From an uncultured Roseburia sp. (GTDB lineage Bacteria > Bacillota > Clostridia > Lachnospirales > Lachnospiraceae): a stretch of DNA of 6,139 nucleotides. Shown here one piece after another: positions 4,294 through 6,139 of this stretch (positions are counted from its first letter, which is position 1; every line of letters begins with the position of its first letter). The translations under genes were made by a program, and so were the position numbers. The notes beneath the pieces are model-generated. The model was not told where the DNA came from and did no database searches. It was given only the letters and a program-made list of their open reading frames with translations. Where the stretch lies: positions 1-6,139 of the forward strand of contig CANDFU010000116.1 of the NCBI GenBank assembly GCA_947384095.1. The letters run 5' to 3'.

Positions 4294-6139
4294 ATGAATG
4301 TTTACACAACGGACAAGATTCGCAATGTGGTCTTACTCGGCCACGGGGGATGTGGCAAGACGAGCCTCGTGGAAGCGATGGCATATCTTGCAGGGATGAC
4401 GACGCGCATGGGAAAGGTCACAGACGGCAATACCATAAGCGATTATGACAAAGAAGAGATAAAACGCCATTTTTCAATCAGTACCTCTGTGGTTCCGATT
4501 CCGTGGGAGGATACGAAGATCAATATTCTTGACACGCCGGGATTTTTTGATTTTGTAGGCGAGGCGGAGGAGGCAGTCGCGGTTGCGGACGCAGCGATTA
4601 TTGTCGTGTCCGGCAAGGCCGGAATCGAGGTCGGCACGAAAAAGGCCTGGGAGATGTGTGAGAAATATAAGCTGCCGCGCATGGTTTTTGTCACGGATAT
4701 GGATATCGACGAGGCCAGCTACCGTCAGGTGGTGGCGGACTTACAGGAGATGTACGGAAAGCGGATCGCCCCGTTCCATCTGCCGATCCGCGAAAACGGG
4801 CAGTTTGTGGGGTATGTCAATGTACTTCAACAGCGCGCAAAGCGCTGGAAGGAGAACGGCGAGGTTGAAAAGACGGATGTGCCGGACTATTCGATTGAGA
4901 ATCTGCAGTTATGCCGTGAGGCCCTGATGGAGGCAGTGGCTGAGACGAGTGAAGAGTTTATGGACCGGTATTTTAACGGCGAGGAATTTTCCGAAGATGA
5001 GATTCGCCAGGCGCTCCGCGTGAACGTGGCGGACGGGAGTATCGTCCCGGTTCTGATGGGGTCGAACCTGCTGGCGAGAGGAATGTACACGCTGATGGTC
5101 GATATCGTGAAATATCTGCCGAGTCCGGAAAAACGTGTCTGCGCCGGGATCAATGCAAAATCCAACGAGGTATATAACGCAGATTATGATTTTGCGAAGC
5201 CGAAATCAGCCTACATCTGGAAGACGATCGCAGATCCGTTTATTGGAAAATATTCCCTTATCAAGGTAAATTCCGGCGTACTGAAATCGGACGACGTGCT
5301 GTTTAACCATCACAAGGACGTTGAGGAGAAGGTCGGCAAGCTCTATGTGCTCCGCGGCAATAAGCCGGAAGAGGTAAAAGAGCTGCATGCCGGAGATATC
5401 GGCGCGCTTGCGAAGCTGACATCCGCGACGACCACGGATTCATTGTCGACAAAAGCGAATCCGATCCTGTATATTCGGACTTCGATCTCCACACCCTATA
5501 CATACAAACGCTATAAGGCAAAAAATAAGGGAGACGAGGATAAGATTTCCCAGGCGCTGCAGAAGCTGATGGCGGAGGATCTCACTTTAAAGGCGGTCAA
5601 CGACAGTGAGAATGGCCAGACACTCCTCTACGGGATGGGAGACCAGCATCTTGACGTGGTCGTGAGCAAGCTTTTGGAGCGCTATAAAGTGGAAATTGAA
5701 CTGAGCAGGCCCAAGGTGGCTTTTCGTGAGACCATCCGCAAGAAAGCGGACGTAGAGTACAAATATAAAAAACAGTCCGGCGGACACGGACAGTACGGTC
5801 ATGTCAAAATGACGTTTGAGCCGTCCGGCGATCTTGAGACGGCATATGTCTTTGATCAGTGCGTGGTGGGAGGGGCAGTCCCGAAAAATTATTTCCCGGC
5901 GGTCGAAAAAGGCGTTCAGGAAGCCGTCTTAAAAGGCCCGATGGCGGCATACCCGGTTGTGGGAGTCAAGGCGGTTCTCTACGACGGTTCCTATCATCCC
6001 GTCGATTCCTCCGAGATGGCGTTTAAAGTCGCGACGATCCAGGCGTTTAAAAAGGGGTTTATGCAGGCGTCGCCTGTATTGCTTGAGCCGATCGCATCCC
6101 TAAAAGTCGTGGTGCCGGATAAATATACCGGGGATATCA
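4294..6139 (+). CDS. Elongation factor G-like GTPase, EF-G2-type paralogue (3' end outside window)
   Basis: The ATG at 4294 has GGAGGG (4282-4287) 6 bases upstream. The window shows 615 codons without a stop; relatives have about 660-700, so the end of domain V is missing. G1 is GHGGCGKTS (16-24). Switch I reads SISTS (61-65). G3 is DTPGFFDF (80-87), with Phe84 where classical EF-G has the catalytic His. G4 is TDMD (134-137) instead of NKxD. G5 is GSN (256-258) instead of GSA. Domain II includes DPFIGKYSLIKVNSG (314-328), domain III has GMGDQHLDV, and domain IV has QSGGHGQYG (494-502) and the tip GSYHPVDSSE (565-574), keeping the His used in translocation. Domain V starts around LLEPIASLKVVVPD. 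These deviations, with VGTKKAWEMC, resemble Thermus EF-G-2 rather than housekeeping FusA or TetM. It should act on the ribosome; its exact job is unknown. Confidence 0.92.
   Translation, partial: MNVYTTDKIRNVVLLGHGGCGKTSLVEAMAYLAGMTTRMGKVTDGNTISDYDKEEIKRHFSISTSVVPIPWEDTKINILDTPGFFDFVGEAEEAVAVADAAIIVVSGKAGIEVGTKKAWEMCEKYKLPRMVFVTDMDIDEASYRQVVADLQEMYGKRIAPFHLPIRENGQFVGYVNVLQQRAKRWKENGEVEKTDVPDYSIENLQLCREALMEAVAETSEEFMDRYFNGEEFSEDEIRQALRVNVADGSIVPVLMGSNLLARGMYTLMVDIVKYLPSPEKRVCAGINAKSNEVYNADYDFAKPKSAYIWKTIADPFIGKYSLIKVNSGVLKSDDVLFNHHKDVEEKVGKLYVLRGNKPEEVKELHAGDIGALAKLTSATTTDSLSTKANPILYIRTSISTPYTYKRYKAKNKGDEDKISQALQKLMAEDLTLKAVNDSENGQTLLYGMGDQHLDVVVSKLLERYKVEIELSRPKVAFRETIRKKADVEYKYKKQSGGHGQYGHVKMTFEPSGDLETAYVFDQCVVGGAVPKNYFPAVEKGVQEAVLKGPMAAYPVVGVKAVLYDGSYHPVDSSEMAFKVATIQAFKKGFMQASPVLLEPIASLKVVVPDKYTGDI

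Noticed and set aside
4294..6139. Tetracycline-resistance ribosomal protection protein (TetM/TetO type)
   Set aside because: The domain IV tip is GSYHPVDSSE, as in EF-G, and the N-terminal half resembles EF-G2 rather than TetM; the overall pattern is that of an EF-G paralogue.

Overview
The window reads as chromosomal DNA from a clostridial Firmicute, most likely a Lachnospiraceae-type gut anaerobe. The clues are a bS21 sequence of the clostridial type, a dCache methyl-accepting chemotaxis protein, a DUF4422 glycosyltransferase, strong SD sequences, TG-extended TATAAT promoters, and a roughly even GC content. This assignment is inference; no marker here fixes genus or species. Every supported gene is on the + strand.

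Layout: (1) positions 1-141, the last 46 codons of a MATE-type multidrug/Na+ antiporter. (2) 209-1330, a DUF4422 glycosyltransferase-like protein with a helical, charged C-terminal extension. (3) 1432-3420, a full-length membrane chemoreceptor (TM1, dCache, TM2, HAMP, signalling hairpin), probably starting at a TTG codon. (4) 3558-3734, rpsU (bS21), a 58-residue protein with a near-consensus promoter and a strong intrinsic terminator, so it looks monocistronic. (5) 3774-4293, about 520 bases without a convincing gene. Its first two thirds hold a chain of hairpins, a 16-base direct repeat and a second intrinsic terminator. Its last 120 bases hold probable promoters. (6) 4294-6139 (runs off the end), an elongation factor G paralogue of the EF-G2 type with altered GTPase motifs.

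The genes do not form one operon. The MATE, DUF4422 and chemoreceptor genes are separate surface or envelope functions lying in the same direction, with possible promoters between them. rpsU and the EF-G paralogue both concern the ribosome but are separated by two terminators and have their own promoters. The EF-G paralogue is not in a str operon (no rpsL, rpsG or tuf next to it), which supports its being an accessory copy.

The two places most worth a second look are the EF-G paralogue, with Phe at the catalytic His position and TDMD in place of NKxD, and the structured intergenic block between rpsU and that gene, which could be a dispersed palindromic repeat or an unannotated small RNA. I did not find a defence system, CRISPR array, IS element, tRNA or rRNA.
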